In this document: positions 1-5,972 of the stretch, one piece after another | Numbering within the stretch: position 1 is the first letter of the stretch | Layout: each line of letters starts with the position of its first letter | Assembly (NCBI RefSeq): GCF_022288825.1 | Contig: NZ_JAKOOW010000024.1 | Span: 8,803-21,009 of the forward strand | Length of the DNA stretch: 12,207 bases | Reading direction: 5' to 3' | Source of the DNA: Kingella pumchi | Lineage (GTDB): Bacteria > Pseudomonadota > Gammaproteobacteria > Burkholderiales > Neisseriaceae | Translations under genes and position numbers: made by a program | The notes under the pieces: generated by a model | The model's input: the letters and a program-made list of their open reading frames with translations, nothing else | Told to the model about the DNA's origin: nothing | Database searches by the model: none

Positions 1-29
1 AGCAGCCTGAAAACACGAAAGGAAAAACC

Positions 30-983
30 ATGCACCCGATTCGGGAACCCCACCAAAGCGGCATGCTTGCCGTCTCCGAGCGCCACCGCATCTATTGGGA
101 AGAATCCGGCAATCCCGCCGGCATTCCCGTCATCTATCTGCACGGCGGTCCCGGCGCCGGCACCGCACCCGCCTGCCGCGGCTTTTTCAACCCCGAAAAA
201 TACCGCATCGTGCTGATCGACCAGCGCGGCAGCGGCCGCTCCGAGCCGTATGCCGACATCGAAGAAAACACCACCTGGGATTTGGTGGCAGACATTGAAA
301 AAGTGCGCACCATGCTCGGCATCGACAAATGGCTGGTTTTCGGCGGCTCGTGGGGCAGCACCCTTGCTCTGGCCTACGCCCAAAGCCACCCCGAAGCCGT
401 GCTCGGCCTGATTCTGCGCGGCATCTTCCTGTGCCGCCAAAGCGAAATCGACTGGCTGTGCCAAAGCGGCGGCAGCAACCGCATCTACCCCGACGTATGG
501 CAGGACTTCCTTGCCCCCGTGCCGGCCGACGAGCGCGGCGATTTGGTCGAAGCCTACCGCCGCCTGCTTAGTCCCGACAATCCCGACCGCGAACAAATGC
601 TCGCCGCCGCTTCGGCCTGGGCCAGGCAGGAAAGCCACATTATCTGTTTGGAACACGACCAAAAAGGCGTCGATTACTACAACGACGGCATGGCGGCGCT
701 GGCGATTTCGCGCATCGAAAACCACTATTTCGTCCACCGCGGCTGGCTGGACGGCGAAAAGGCGATTCTCAACAACATCGGCAAAATCCGCCACATCCCC
801 ACCCGCATCGTCCAAGGCCGCTACGATATCTGCACCCCGCCTACTTCGGCCTGGGATTTAAAGCAGGCCTTCCCCGAAGCCAAGCTGGAATGGACGCTTG
901 CCGGCCACACCGCTTTCGAGCCGGCAACCGCCAAAGCACTGGTGGCCGCCACCGACTATTTTGCCGAACACGGCACCTTGTAA
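30..983 (+). CDS. pip: Proline iminopeptidase (alpha/beta hydrolase, peptidase S33)
   Basis: This cytoplasmic serine peptidase removes N-terminal proline from peptides. The 317-residue protein has the usual length for the bacterial Pip family. Visible motifs are the oxyanion-loop signature HGGPGAG (38-44), DQRGSGRS (64-71) and the nucleophile elbow GGSWGS (105-110) with Ser107 as nucleophile. The likely catalytic Asp is D266 in GRYDICTP and the likely His is H293 in AGHTAFEP, so the triad is complete. The start ATG follows an AAAGGA ribosome binding site at 18-23. A DUS-like core (GCAGCCTGAA) lies at the window's left edge, and a DUS hairpin follows the stop. It appears to be a single-gene unit, and nothing about it is odd. 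Confidence 0.95.
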   Translation: MHPIREPHQSGMLAVSERHRIYWEESGNPAGIPVIYLHGGPGAGTAPACRGFFNPEKYRIVLIDQRGSGRSEPYADIEENTTWDLVADIEKVRTMLGIDKWLVFGGSWGSTLALAYAQSHPEAVLGLILRGIFLCRQSEIDWLCQSGGSNRIYPDVWQDFLAPVPADERGDLVEAYRRLLSPDNPDREQMLAAASAWARQESHIICLEHDQKGVDYYNDGMAALAISRIENHYFVHRGWLDGEKAILNNIGKIRHIPTRIVQGRYDICTPPTSAWDLKQAFPEAKLEWTLAGHTAFEPATAKALVAATDYFAEHGTL

Positions 984-1006
984 GATGGTTTCGCAGTAAA
1001 ATCCGA

Positions 1007-1031
1007 GCAGCCTGAAAAACTTTCAGGCTGC
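1007..1031 (+). terminator. DUS inverted-pair hairpin after pip
   Basis: GCAGCCTGAAA (1007-1017) faces TTTCAGGCTGC (1021-1031) with a 3-nt loop. Such inverted DUS pairs commonly act as intrinsic terminators in Neisseriaceae. A second, weaker hairpin, GACGGC/GCCGTC (1039-1054), followed by a short T-run lies just downstream. Confidence 0.75.
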
Positions 1032-1091
1032 CTGATCCGACGGCCTTTGCCGTCGTCTTTTCCCTCCCACAACCAAAAAGGAAAACCCGCA

Positions 1092-1646
1092 ATGAAACGC
1101 TTAATCCCCGCCCTGCTACTGGCCGCCGCCGTCCAGTCTTTTGCCGCCGCTGCGCCGCTCAAAACCAAGACCGTCCCCGCGCCCAAAGGCTTTCCTTTCT
1201 CCGTTGAAACCCAAATCCTTTCCGAAGACAGCTATCAGGTGAAAATCACCGACAAAAAAACCGGCAAGGTGCAAACCATCGAAGACCTCACCGTCTTTTC
1301 CGGCTTTATCGAAGGCAACGCCGGCGATCTGGCAACCATACGCGACTACAACGGCGACGGCCACCCCGACATTGCCGTGCGCGTAATCGGCGGCTACACC
1401 TTGCCCGCCGACGATCTGTACCTCTTCAACCCAGCCACACGTCAGTTCGAACCCGTGCCCGAGGGCAAAGACTTTGCCCACACCGGCAGCGTCGAAATCA
1501 TCCGCAAAGGCTGCGTGCGCGTCGATTACAAAATCAGCGCCAGAGACTACAATCAGGACGATTACTGCTGGAAAAACGGCGGCTGGCAACTGCAGCGTCC
1601 GAACAACGCCAAAGCGCACAAAGCAGCCAAAGCCCGCCGCAAATAA
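1092..1646 (+). CDS. Small secreted protein with Ca-loop-like motif (XAC2610-like), paralogue A
   Basis: This 184-residue protein is predicted to be exported. It opens with a Sec signal peptide (MKRLIPALLLAAAV..., probable cleavage after the AAA run near residue 20). I chose the ATG at 1092 because it begins the signal peptide and follows AAAAAGGA; an in-frame TTG at 1047 would add an implausible leader. The motif DYNGDGHPD (85-93) resembles the Asp-rich calcium loops of FG-GAP and XAC2610-type proteins. A C-terminal block with Cys141 and Cys159 (KGCVRV...DDYCWKNGGW) probably forms a disulphide in the periplasm. The tail is basic and Lys/Arg-rich. The next gene is a clear paralogue. XAC2610 of Xanthomonas inhibits a peptidoglycan hydrolase delivered by a type IV secretion system; assigning that role here is only inference. 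The exact substrate or partner is unknown. Confidence 0.85.
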   Translation: MKRLIPALLLAAAVQSFAAAAPLKTKTVPAPKGFPFSVETQILSEDSYQVKITDKKTGKVQTIEDLTVFSGFIEGNAGDLATIRDYNGDGHPDIAVRVIGGYTLPADDLYLFNPATRQFEPVPEGKDFAHTGSVEIIRKGCVRVDYKISARDYNQDDYCWKNGGWQLQRPNNAKAHKAAKARRK

Positions 1647-1654
1647 GCCAATCG

Positions 1655-1699
1655 TTTTTCAGGCTGCCTGCCGCCGAACGGTAAAGGCAGCCTGAAAAC
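1655..1699 (+). terminator. DUS inverted-pair hairpin between the paralogues
   Basis: TTTTCAGGCTGCCT (1656-1669) is complementary to AGGCAGCCTGAAAA (1685-1698), with a 15-nt loop. It begins nine bases after the stop codon of paralogue A and probably ends that transcript, so the two paralogues may be transcribed separately. Confidence 0.75.
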
Positions 1700-1753
1700 C
1701 AAGATGCGACACAGTTACACAACCATTCCACCCCTTCCCGAAAGGAACAAGCA

Positions 1754-2344
1754 ATGAAACACCTGATCCCCGCCCTGCTTTTGGCCGCCGCGATTCCCGC
1801 TTTCGCCGCCGACGCGCCTACCGACGACACTGTTGTCGAAACCCACGCCGTCGCCACGCCGGACAGCTTTCCCTTTACCATCGAAGCGCAAATCCTGCCT
1901 GAAAACGGCTACCGGCTGAAAATCACCGACAAAACCACCGGCAAAGTCCAAATCACCCCTGAAGAGGCCGCACCTTCGTCCGTCGGCGGACTCAAACTCA
2001 CAGACGTGGCGGACAAGCTGGCCGATGTCAGCCAAGACTTCAACGGCGACGGCCATCCCGATATCGCCGTGCCGATCAGCGGCGCCTACGGCAACACTGC
2101 TGACGAGCTGTATCTGTTCGACCCCACCACCCGGCAGTTTAAACCCGTTCCCGACGGCAAAGGCTTCGCCTACGTCGGCGATGTCAAAGTTATCCGCAAA
2201 GGCTGCGTGCGCGTCGAATACAAAAGCAGCATCATGGACTACAGCCAGGACGACTACTGCTGGAAAAACGGCGGCTGGGAAATGCTGCGCCTGAAAGACG
2301 CCAAAGCGCACCGCCACGGCAAACCGCACCGCAAGCACAAATAA
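1754..2344 (+). CDS. Small secreted protein with Ca-loop-like motif (XAC2610-like), paralogue B
   Basis: This 196-residue protein has the same architecture as its upstream neighbour. It has a signal peptide (MKHLIPALLLAAAIPAFA, probable cleavage before residue 19 or 20), a 15-20-residue variable stretch, the block KITDK.TGKVQ, the loop DFNGDGHPDIAV (95-106), ELYLFDPTTRQFKPVP (118-133), and the paired cysteines C151 and C169 at the same 18-residue spacing as in paralogue A. The C-terminal tail is rich in His, Lys and Arg (KAHRHGKPHRKHK). AAAGGA at 1741-1746 fixes the ATG at 1754. The pair clearly arose by tandem duplication; the mature N-terminus and the segment just before the Asp-rich loop have diverged most. 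The function is not established: calcium-binding envelope protein or inhibitor are possibilities by analogy only. Confidence 0.85.
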   Translation: MKHLIPALLLAAAIPAFAADAPTDDTVVETHAVATPDSFPFTIEAQILPENGYRLKITDKTTGKVQITPEEAAPSSVGGLKLTDVADKLADVSQDFNGDGHPDIAVPISGAYGNTADELYLFDPTTRQFKPVPDGKGFAYVGDVKVIRKGCVRVEYKSSIMDYSQDDYCWKNGGWEMLRLKDAKAHRHGKPHRKHK

Positions 2345-2366
2345 GCGGCCGGTCTGCTTTGCTGCC

Positions 2367-2407
2367 TTTCAGGCTGCCTTTGCCGGATAGGGAAAGGCAG
2401 CCTGAAA
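2367..2407 (+). terminator. DUS hairpin after paralogue B, first of two
   Basis: TTTCAGGCTGCCTTT (2367-2381) pairs perfectly with AAAGGCAGCCTGAAA (2393-2407) around an 11-nt loop. It lies 22 nt after the stop codon. Confidence 0.75.
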
Positions 2408-2420
2408 AGGGCAAAAAGCG

Positions 2421-2465
2421 TTTTCAGGCTGCCTGAATCTGACTGCTTTTTAGGCAGCCTGAAAA
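2421..2465 (+). terminator. DUS hairpin after paralogue B, second of two
   Basis: TTTTCAGGCTGCCT (2421-2434) pairs with AGGCAGCCTGAAAA (2452-2465). It is back to back with the previous hairpin, and the inner arms of the two could also pair with each other. Confidence 0.65.
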
Positions 2466-2495
2466 ATCCGCTGCCGTTTCAGACTGCTGGGGCAT

Positions 2496-2504
2496 TTATC
2501 CACA
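2496..2504 (+). promoter_or_regulatory. DnaA box (perfect consensus)
   Basis: TTATCCACA matches the 9-bp DnaA box consensus TTATNCACA exactly. It lies 352 bp upstream of the dnaG start. Binding is inferred from sequence only. Confidence 0.45.
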
Positions 2505-2634
2505 TACCGCCCCACAGCCTTTCCCAAACCGGTGTGGGCAAAGCGCCGGTTTTCCGCGTTTTTCGGCAGCCTGAAAACTTTGGGCTGACTAAATTTTGAG
2601 CGGCCGTTTTTTCTCCTTTCACGGCAGAACGCTA

Positions 2635-2795
2635 GGGGCTGTTTGCAATTGGTTTGTGAAGCGGATTTTGCGTCAGGAAGCGGCAGATGCAAGGCAAAAA
2701 TACGAGCCAATGCCGCTCATTGGCGAGTGTTTTTAACGCAGTAGATGCCGTTTTATGGCGTAAAAGCCGCCGCAATACCAATTGCAAACAGCCCC
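2635..2795. mobile_element. MITE-like foldback element, 161 bp
   Basis: The element has 18-bp perfect terminal inverted repeats, GGGGCTGTTTGCAATTGG at 2635-2652 and its complement at 2778-2795. It is flanked by TA on both sides, within CTAG at each border, which fits a TA or CTAG target duplication. The two arms are each 78 bp around the centre CCGCT (2713-2717) and are imperfectly complementary throughout, so the element could fold into one long hairpin. It carries no transposase gene. It is not a Correia element, whose termini differ. The probable status is a non-autonomous miniature transposable element mobilised in trans by an IS630- or IS5-type transposase. Confidence 0.75.
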
Positions 2796-2803
2796 TAGGC
2801 GCC

Positions 2804-2812
2804 TTATCCACA
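2804..2812 (+). promoter_or_regulatory. DnaA box (perfect consensus) close to dnaG
   Basis: TTATCCACA is a second exact DnaA box in the same orientation as the one at 2496. It sits between the foldback element and dnaG, 43 bp before the start codon. A role in dnaG expression is inference. Confidence 0.45.
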
Positions 2813-2855
2813 ACTTTTCCCGCAGGCTGTCCCGCAGCCTTGTGGAATCCCGAGC

Positions 2856-4619
2856 ATGATACCCACCGAATTTATTGACGAACTGCTGGCCAAAACCGAT
2901 ATCGTCGATGTGATCGACCAATACGTGCCGCTGAAAAAAAGCGGCGCCAACTACATGGCCTGCTGCCCCTTTCACAAAGAAAAATCGCCCTCGTTTTCCG
3001 TCAGCCCGTCCAAGCAGTTTTACCACTGCTTCGGCTGCGGCGCCCACGGCTCGGCCATCGGCTTTGTGATGGAACACCAGGGCTTATCGTTTACCGAAGC
3101 CGTGCAGCAGCTGGCCGACCGCGTCGGCATGGTGGTGCCGCGCGACAAAAACGCCCCGCGCGAAAACCCCGCCGAGCGCGCCGAGCGCAAGAAAAAGCAG
3201 CAGACGCTGGAAGACACCGTGCGCGCCGCCGCCGACTTTTACGCCCAGCAGCTCAAAATCCGCCCCGAAGCGCAGGCCTATCTGCAAGGGCGCGGGCTGG
3301 ACGCCGACATCATCGCCCGCTACGGCCTGGGTTACGCGCCCGAAGGCTGGACGCCGCTCTCGCAAGTGTTCCAGCCCTATCCCAGCCCTGCGCTTGCCGC
3401 CAGCGGCATGGTGGTGCACAACGAAGAGCAAAACCGCGATTACGACCGCTTCCGCCACCGCATCATGTTTCCCATCCGCGGCATCGGCGGGCAGATTGTC
3501 GGCTTCGGCGGCCGCGTGCTCGACGATTCCAAACCCAAATACCTCAATTCGCCCGACACCCCGCTGTTTGACAAAGGCAAAAATCTCTACGGCCTCTACG
3601 AAGCCCGAGCCGCCGTGCAGGAAGCGGGGCGGATACTGGTGGTGGAAGGCTATATGGACGTCGTCGCCCTTGCCCAATTCGGCATCGGCTACTGCGTGGC
3701 CGCGCTGGGCACCGCCACCACCGCCGAGCATGTGCGCCTGCTGATGCGCCAGACCGACAACATCTATTTCTGCTTCGACGGCGACGCCGCCGGCCGCAAA
3801 GCCGCCTGGCGCGCCCTCGAAAACGCCCTGCCGCAGCTCAAAGACGGCAAAAGCCTGCATTTTCTGTTTCTGCCCGCCGAGCACGACCCCGACAGCTATG
3901 TGCGCGAACACGGCCGCGAACGCTTTGAACAACTGCTGCTCGAACGCAGCCGCCCGCTGTCGGCCTATTTTTGGGACGCACTCACCGAGCACAGCGATCT
4001 GGCTACCCAGGAAGGCAAGGCCGAGCTGGTGCGCCGCGCCGCGCCGCTGCTCACCCAAATCAGCGCACCCACCCTTTCCTACCTACTGCGCCAGGAACTC
4101 AGCGAAAAAGTCGGTATCGACCCCGCCAACCTCGCCCACCTGATGGGGCAGGCCGCGCCGCAGCGCCACGTTGCCGCCAAAAGCTACCGCCTGCCGCGCG
4201 AAACTTTCAGGCAGCCTGAAAGCCTGACGCTGGCGCAAAAACAAATCCGCACCCTGCTGTTCAACCCCGACTGGGCCGACGGCGTGGCCTTTCCCGATTA
4301 TCTCGTTCCCGAAGGCGACAGCGCCTGCCTGGCCGAAATGGCCGCCCTGCTGCACGATAACCCCAAGCTGGACACCGCCCGATTGCTGGAAAAATTCCGC
4401 GACAGCCCCTACGGCAGCCTGCTGGGCTACATCAACCGCAACAGCCGCCAAGACGCCGGCAGCGAAGACCGCAGCCCCGAAAAACGCCGCGAGTTCGACG
4501 AATGCATGCTGCGGCTGGTGCAGGAAATGAAAAACCGCCAAATCGAAGCGCTCAAACAAAAAGGCAGCCTGAACGCCGAAGAAAAGCAGCTGCTGTTAAA
4601 ACTGCTGTCGCGCCGCTGA
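2856..4619 (+). CDS. dnaG: DNA primase
   Basis: DnaG makes the short RNA primers that start Okazaki fragments, working with the replicative helicase at the fork. The 587-residue length is normal for beta-proteobacterial primases. The N-terminal CHC2 zinc finger has C37, H40, C58 and C61. The RNA-polymerase core and TOPRIM domain follow (about 110-370), with EGYMDV (264-269), FDGDAAGR (307-314) and DPDSY (344-348) as metal-binding motifs. The remaining residues form the helicase-interaction domain. The start ATG has only a weak GGAA upstream, but MIPTEFIDELLAKTDIVDVI is a typical DnaG N-terminus. A palindromic DUS lies in frame at 4205-4221, in the linker before the C-terminal domain. The usual partners rpsU and rpoD are not adjacent in this window; downstream is an unrelated convergent gene. 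Confidence 0.97.
   Translation: MIPTEFIDELLAKTDIVDVIDQYVPLKKSGANYMACCPFHKEKSPSFSVSPSKQFYHCFGCGAHGSAIGFVMEHQGLSFTEAVQQLADRVGMVVPRDKNAPRENPAERAERKKKQQTLEDTVRAAADFYAQQLKIRPEAQAYLQGRGLDADIIARYGLGYAPEGWTPLSQVFQPYPSPALAASGMVVHNEEQNRDYDRFRHRIMFPIRGIGGQIVGFGGRVLDDSKPKYLNSPDTPLFDKGKNLYGLYEARAAVQEAGRILVVEGYMDVVALAQFGIGYCVAALGTATTAEHVRLLMRQTDNIYFCFDGDAAGRKAAWRALENALPQLKDGKSLHFLFLPAEHDPDSYVREHGRERFEQLLLERSRPLSAYFWDALTEHSDLATQEGKAELVRRAAPLLTQISAPTLSYLLRQELSEKVGIDPANLAHLMGQAAPQRHVAAKSYRLPRETFRQPESLTLAQKQIRTLLFNPDWADGVAFPDYLVPEGDSACLAEMAALLHDNPKLDTARLLEKFRDSPYGSLLGYINRNSRQDAGSEDRSPEKRREFDECMLRLVQEMKNRQIEALKQKGSLNAEEKQLLLKLLSRR
4205..4221. repeat. Palindromic double DUS inside dnaG
   Basis: TTTCAGGCAGCCTGAAA contains the perfect forward DUS AGGCAGCCTGAA and is palindromic apart from its central base. 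It is translated as FRQPE in the linker between the TOPRIM and helicase-binding regions. Confidence 0.8.
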
Positions 4620-4625
4620 TGCGCC

Positions 4626-4642
4626 TTTCAGGCCGCCTGAAA
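4626..4642. repeat. Palindromic DUS-like hairpin after dnaG
   Basis: TTTCAGGCCGCCTGAAA is perfectly self-complementary apart from its central base. It is a variant of the palindromic DUS seen at 4205, 5554 and 8794, with central C rather than A or T. It starts seven bases after the dnaG stop. Confidence 0.6.
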
Positions 4643-4648
4643 GCACAA

Positions 4649-4690
4649 AAGGCAGCCTGAAAACGGGAAAAACCGTTTTCAGGCTGCCTT
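4649..4690. terminator. Bidirectional DUS terminator between convergent genes
   Basis: AAGGCAGCCTGAAAACGG (4649-4666) pairs perfectly over 18 bp with CCGTTTTCAGGCTGCCTT (4673-4690) around the loop GAAAAA. It sits between dnaG (plus) and the small membrane protein gene (minus), so it can end both transcripts. It is the strongest hairpin of its type in the window. Confidence 0.85.
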
Positions 4691-4705
4691 GCGGCGGCCG
4701 GCAGG

Positions 4706-4948
4706 CTAACGGCGCATGCCGCCCACCACCGCCATAATCAGCAGCGCGCCGAATACCGAAGCAATAAAACCCGCCGGCTCGCCGATGCGGTACCAACCCA
4801 GCTGCTGGCCGAGAAAACCCGCCACCACCGAGCCGAGTATGCCCAGCGCGCTGGTCAGCAGAAAACCCATTCTATTGTTGCCCGGCATCAGCGCCCGCGC
4901 CACCAGGCCGATAAAGAAACCGACGATAACCAGTCCGATCAAACCCAT
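4706..4948 (-). CDS. GlsB/YeaQ/YmgE family small membrane protein (transglycosylase-associated)
   Basis: This 80-residue, almost wholly hydrophobic protein has about three membrane segments separated by short loops. It matches the transglycosylase-associated family in length and pattern: GLVIVGFFIGLVARALMPG at the N-terminus, then TSALGILGSVVAGFLG, then AGFIASVFGALLIMAVVGG and a short basic end (MRR). Despite the family name, no enzymatic role is established; members are often stress-induced inner-membrane proteins. The start is supported by AGGAG (minus strand, 4956-4960) seven bases before ATG. It is the only complete minus-strand gene here, is divergent from ybaK and convergent with dnaG. 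Confidence 0.9.
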   Translation of the reverse strand: MGLIGLVIVGFFIGLVARALMPGNNRMGFLLTSALGILGSVVAGFLGQQLGWYRIGEPAGFIASVFGALLIMAVVGGMRR

Positions 4949-4979
4949 AACCTAGCTCCTAAAGCGTGGAAAAAGCCGC

Positions 4980-5007
4980 ACTATAAAGCAAACCGCCCGC
5001 CGCGCAA
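4980..5007 (-). promoter_or_regulatory. Possible sigma-70 promoter for the small membrane protein
   Basis: On the minus strand TTGCGC (5002-5007) and TATAGT (4980-4985) are separated by 16 bp, about 30 bp upstream of the start codon. The -10 is good and the -35 weak. This is a motif call only. Confidence 0.3.
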
Positions 5008-5056
5008 AGGCAGCCTGAAAGCAAGTTTACGAGCTTTAGCGAAGCGAAAACCACCC
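5008..5056 (+). repeat. DUS-led leader repeat, copy 1 (upstream of ybaK)
   Basis: A perfect DUS (5008-5019) is followed by AGCAAGTTTACGAGC and GCGAAGCGAAAACC. The copy at 5899-5949 matches at about 40 of the first 45 positions. It lies within the 5-prime leader of the next gene. Confidence 0.6.
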
Positions 5057-5072
5057 GAGCCGCCATCTGCAT

Positions 5073-5552
5073 ATGAACAAAACCGCCTATCCCGTTACCC
5101 CCGCCGTGCGCTTTTTGCGCGCACAGCAGATTGAGTTTGCGCCCCACCTTTATCCTTACGTCGAACACGGCGGCACCGCCCAATCCGCCGCCTGTTTGGG
5201 CGTGGACGAACACAGCGTGATCAAAACCATCGTCCTGACCGACGAATGCAAAAACGGTCTGATCGTGCTGATGCACGGCGACAGGCAAATCTCCACCCGC
5301 AATCTCGCCCGCCAGCTCGGCCGCAAACACATCGAAGCCGCCGCCCCCGCGCAGGCCAACAGATGGACAGGCTATCTGGTCGGCGGCACCAGCCCCTTCG
5401 GCTGCAAAAGCCCGCTGCCGGTTTATGTCGAGCGCAGCATTCTCGATTTGCCGCTGATCTACATCAACGGCGGCAAGCGCGGCTTTCTGGTCTCGCTACC
5501 GCCCGCCGCCCTTGCCAGCCTGAACGCCCAGCCGGTGGATGCGGCGGTATAA
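5073..5552 (+). CDS. ybaK: YbaK/EbsC family aminoacyl-tRNA deacylase
   Basis: YbaK-type proteins hydrolyse mischarged tRNA, classically Cys-tRNA(Pro), as a trans-acting editing step in the cytoplasm. The 159-residue size and motif order fit: T9-P10-A11 at the N-terminus, VIKTIVL with the conserved lysine K51, TGYLVGGTSPFG (99-110) and INGGKRGFLVSL (131-142). The start has no clear Shine-Dalgarno, but MNKTAYPVTPAVRFL is a typical family N-terminus and no other start fits. It heads a plus-strand cluster with a TfoX-like protein and a metallophosphoesterase. Substrate preference within the YbaK/ProX/EbsC superfamily cannot be settled from sequence inspection alone. Confidence 0.92.
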   Translation: MNKTAYPVTPAVRFLRAQQIEFAPHLYPYVEHGGTAQSAACLGVDEHSVIKTIVLTDECKNGLIVLMHGDRQISTRNLARQLGRKHIEAAAPAQANRWTGYLVGGTSPFGCKSPLPVYVERSILDLPLIYINGGKRGFLVSLPPAALASLNAQPVDAAV

Positions 5553-5553
5553 G

Positions 5554-5570
5554 TTTCAGGCAGCCTGAAA
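5554..5570. repeat. Palindromic double DUS between ybaK and the TfoX-like gene
   Basis: TTTCAGGCAGCCTGAAA is identical to the copy inside dnaG at 4205-4221. It starts two bases after the ybaK stop codon. Confidence 0.8.
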
Positions 5571-5588
5571 GCCCCAAAGGAAACCACC

Positions 5589-5909
5589 ATGAGCGCATCA
5601 CCCGAACTCGCCGACCACATCGCCGAACTGCTTGCCCCCTTGGGCGGCATCAGCCGCAGGCGGATGTTCGGCGGTATGGCGTTTCGCAGCCATGGCGAAA
5701 TGGTGGCGATTTTGAGCCGCAGCAACGAGCTATATTTGAAGTCCGCCACACCGCTGGACGGACTGGGTAGGCAGCTAGTCAGCCGCCGCACCGACAAAAC
5801 CAGCGGCGAAAAACACGAAATCGGTCTGCCTTATTACTTGCTGCCCGAAAGCGTGCTGGACGACGGCGCCGCCCTGTGCAACTGGGTACGCAGAGCGCAG
5901 GCAGCCTGA
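5589..5909 (+). CDS. Stand-alone TfoX N-terminal-domain protein
   Basis: This 106-residue protein matches the TfoX_N (Sxy N-terminal) domain: PLGGISRRRMFGGMAF (17-32), the block NELYLKS (46-52) and PYYLLPESVLDDG (81-93), closing with a helical WVRRAQAA. The C-terminal TfoX domain is missing, as in many stand-alone members. TfoX/Sxy regulates competence in gamma-proteobacteria, but stand-alone TfoX_N proteins have no assigned function, and Neisseriaceae competence is not known to need it, so the role is open. AAAGGA at 5576-5581 sets the ATG. The gap from ybaK is 36 nt, suggesting co-transcription. The TGA stop (5907-5909) lies inside a perfect DUS, so the protein ends QAA-stop as a direct reading of the uptake sequence. 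Confidence 0.85.
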   Translation: MSASPELADHIAELLAPLGGISRRRMFGGMAFRSHGEMVAILSRSNELYLKSATPLDGLGRQLVSRRTDKTSGEKHEIGLPYYLLPESVLDDGAALCNWVRRAQAA

Positions 5910-5949
5910 AAGCGAGTTTACGAACTTCTGCGAAGCTAAAACCCATCCC
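5899..5949 (+). repeat. DUS-led leader repeat, copy 2 (upstream of the phosphoesterase gene)
   Basis: A perfect DUS (5899-5910), which contains the stop codon of the preceding gene, is followed by AGCGAGTTTACGAAC and GCGAAGCTAAAACCC. It is closely similar to 5008-5056 and ends 23 bases before the next start codon. Confidence 0.6.
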
Positions 5950-5972
5950 CCGCCAAACCACACCAAAAAACC

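Larger units (their letters stand above)
2345..2855. other. Gene-free 511-bp interval upstream of dnaG
   Basis: No convincing gene lies here. In order the interval holds two DUS hairpins (2367-2407, 2421-2465), a perfect DnaA box (2496-2504), a single DUS core (2564-2573), the foldback element (2635-2795) and a second perfect DnaA box (2804-2812). Short reading frames across it translate DUS and element sequence and are not credible genes. Confidence 0.8.

Noticed and set aside
1047..1091. Upstream TTG start for paralogue A
   Set aside because: It would add 15 residues before a clear signal peptide and lies in a hairpin region; the ATG at 1092 has the ribosome binding site.
2345..2580. CRISPR array
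   Set aside because: The repeated 12-mers are DUSs in alternating orientation with irregular spacing, not direct repeats with uniform spacers.
2635..2795. Correia repeat (CREE/NEMIS)
   Set aside because: The size is similar, but the terminal repeat GGGGCTGTTTGCAATTGG bears no resemblance to the TATAGTGGATTAA-type Correia terminus.
2496..2812. Chromosomal origin of replication
   Set aside because: Two DnaA boxes are present, but there is no dense box cluster, no AT-rich unwinding region and no dnaA/dnaN neighbour.
2450..2878. Short reading frames between paralogue B and dnaG
   Set aside because: Their translations are DUS and foldback-element sequence in various frames and they cross DnaA boxes and hairpins; none has a proper ribosome binding site.
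3084..4058. 324-residue open frame antisense to dnaG
   Set aside because: It is a shadow of high-GC coding DNA: composition is dominated by Ala/Gly/Val/His, there is no ribosome binding site, and it lies wholly within a certain gene.
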